Origin: Unio delphinus
Lineage: Eukaryota > Mollusca > Bivalvia > Unionida > Unionidae
Direction: 5' to 3'
Assembly (NCBI GenBank): GCA_029339505.1
Contig: JAQISU010000026.1
Coordinates: 3,794,001-3,858,000 of the forward strand
DNA: 64,000 bases
Shown: positions 62,569 through 64,000 of the stretch, one piece after another
How the letters are laid out: the number at the start of each line of letters is the position of its first letter
How positions within the stretch are numbered: the first letter of the stretch is position 1
Made by a program: the position numbers and the translations under genes
Notes under the pieces: model-generated
The model's database searches: none
Told to the model about the DNA's origin: nothing
The model's input: the letters and a program-made list of their open reading frames with translations, nothing else

Positions 62569-62866
62569 CTGCAATGAGAAAAATTAATTTTAATTCATAT
62601 TGCTAATAAATATTTGTCTTTTGGCTATGTTATTTGCACAGTTTAGGGTAAAAGGTTACATAACTAAATTTGGTAATTTGCTCAAGATCTCCAGTTTCTT
62701 CAACATCACAACATGTTCTGCCACAAGAACACTGTTTAAACATTTTTACCTATCATAAGTCACAAGACTTTGCAACATAAAAATGTGATTTTAACAAAAT
62801 AAATTTAAAGTCTGAAACTTGCCCTCAGAATGAAATCTTGATTGCAATGGATATAAAGCAAGTATT
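62569..62866. other. Upstream intron sequence, nothing recognised
   Basis: Searched on the minus strand for the missing ABCA N-terminal exon and found none with proper borders. Confidence 0.5.
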
Positions 62867-63738
62867 TAAGCAAATTATGTTTCTACAAAAATACATACCA
62901 ATCCTATTATTATGGAATAGACTGCTATATCACTAATCCAGCCCTAATAAAAGATGAAAATCGTCTTCTGTCTATTTGAATAGAAAGAGGACAACAAAAT
63001 CTTACCAATTACCTCCCTTTGGCACTGCCAAGTATAGTTGTTAGCTGAGCAAGACACTAACAAGGATATTTGCATGGCAGGATGGTTGGGAGGGGCTTTA
63101 AGTAATGTGACTGGTTAAGCATTTTCAGAGAAACATAATTTGCTGAAAAATAGAGTACTTCTTTTGAATATATTTCCCAATCATATTACATAAGGAGAAT
63201 AAATAATAAGAGGGGATTCTGAGAATCCAACCACTACCTCGGGTATCATTTCAGGGAAGAATAGCTAGATTCCCCAAGTGAATACTAATCTGTTCTCCTA
63301 ATACACAAGCAACACAGGCTGGGTGACTAAACCTGTGACCCTAACATACGATTAAGAAGATGAATATTGAAATCTTCTTACTTAAAACATTTCACAAGCG
63401 AATCCAGTGAAGCTAACAGGCTGTCTTGATTGATCTAGTTCAGCCTGTGGCTATCTGTGCTGCTGCCATTGGAACTTTCAGATTCAGGGTTTGCCTCTGC
63501 AATGCTAAATCTCTGAGATGAAGACTTGAGAAAGTTGACTCTGCATGTCAGCCAACAGCTTCTATTATATCTTGCATAAAAATGTTGCATTCAAATGCGT
63601 CGCTCACAGAGCGAATAGGATCTTACATTGTTTCTGTTCTCAACATGTCTATAGAAGATGTCTTCCATGATGCCAGAATGTGTCCAATGTCATGGGATGG
63701 TAGCCTTAGATTGAGATTGGGGCCAAATTTTTCACCTT
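62867..63738 (-). mobile_element. DIRS-like 3'-end fragment, copy 2
   Basis: Collinear with the left part of the 17.6-kb element: left extension (AAGCAAATTATGTTTCTACA), ITR (AATCCAGCCCTAATAAAAGA), inverted ICR (AGTAATGTGACTGGTTAAGC; TTTCCCAATCATATTACATA), recombinase 3' region (TTGACTCTGCATGTCAGCCA, ACAGCTTCT), then AATAGGATCTTACATTG and GATGCCAGAATGTGTCCAAT with deletions between. It stops near the equivalent of 19.0 kb, and no right ITR is present. Confidence 0.8.
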
Positions 63739-64000
63739 AACTCATTCAGCTCCAGCACTGTTGATAGTATCACTACTGTTATGCCCCAGCAACACTAAGC
63801 TGTGTCTAGCTGCTTGTTCCCCATATAGTTTTACCAGTTTAGACATTTCTGTAAATATCATGCACATGCATTCACTCTTACCTTAATTTCTCTTCTTATA
63901 TTAAAAAAAATCCACAAAGTTTTCACCAATTATTCCAAACGAATTTTTCTACACAGTGATATATTTTTTGTTCTATTTGTCCAAGTCTTTCACAACTTTT
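63739..64000. other. Window edge, nothing supported
   Basis: The ABCA N-terminal exon should lie further on. A short frame at 63890-63930 was examined and not accepted. Confidence 0.5.

Noticed and set aside
63865..63930. Possible ABCA N-terminal exon (minus frame KTLWIFFNIRREIK with a donor-like AAG|GTAAGAG)
   Set aside because: The frame meets a stop just upstream and has no acceptor before it. The residues do not match the ABCA N-terminus well enough.

Overview
This is a eukaryotic, AT-rich, repeat-laden window from an animal genome. The intron sizes, the DIRS-like retroelement, the L2/CR1-like LINEs, several tRNA-derived SINE families and pogo-type DNA transposons suggest an invertebrate, probably a mollusc or other lophotrochozoan. 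The species cannot be fixed from sequence alone. The only host gene I can support is one large gene on the minus strand covering almost the whole window: a full-size ABCA-subfamily lipid-type ABC transporter, most like ABCA5. Sixteen exons lie between 62568 and 1347. All have canonical AG/GT borders, all junction phases agree, and they encode 1126 codons without a stop. They cover TMD1, NBD1, the regulatory linker, TM7, extracellular domain 2 and the start of TMD2. The N-terminal exon(s) lie beyond 64000, and the rest of TMD2 plus NBD2 lie before base 1.

Everything else is intronic or flanking repeat. The most striking insertion is a 6.9-kb DIRS-like tyrosine-recombinase retrotransposon (17614-24546) in the intron between visible exons 11 and 12. 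It has inverted terminal repeats, a recognisable internal complementary region, a repeat-rich gag-like region, a decayed reverse transcriptase with YLDD, RNase H, and a tyrosine recombinase. Two more degraded 3'-end copies lie at 51.0-52.0 kb and 62.9-63.7 kb, in the same orientation.

Other mobile elements are three L2/CR1-like LINE fragments (30.8, 53.8 and 55.7 kb), ten copies of one Ser/Leu-tRNA-like SINE family (several with clear target-site duplications), five copies of a second SINE family and probably three of a third. There is also a pogo-like DNA transposon at 11.1-15.0 kb with a second TA-flanked element nested in it, a 1.29-kb TA-flanked non-autonomous element at 52-53.3 kb, and a small MITE at 2.5 kb.

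Tandem arrays are numerous. The largest is about 4.5 kb of a 49-bp monomer (45.5-50.0 kb). Each monomer carries an 8-bp perfect inverted repeat, so the intron RNA would contain about 90 short hairpins. Other arrays have units of 45, 101, 52, 49, 39, 55 and about 55 bp. Three tandem repeats begin within 15 nt of ABCA 5' splice sites. No bacterial-type genes, CRISPR arrays, rRNA genes or functional tRNA genes were seen.
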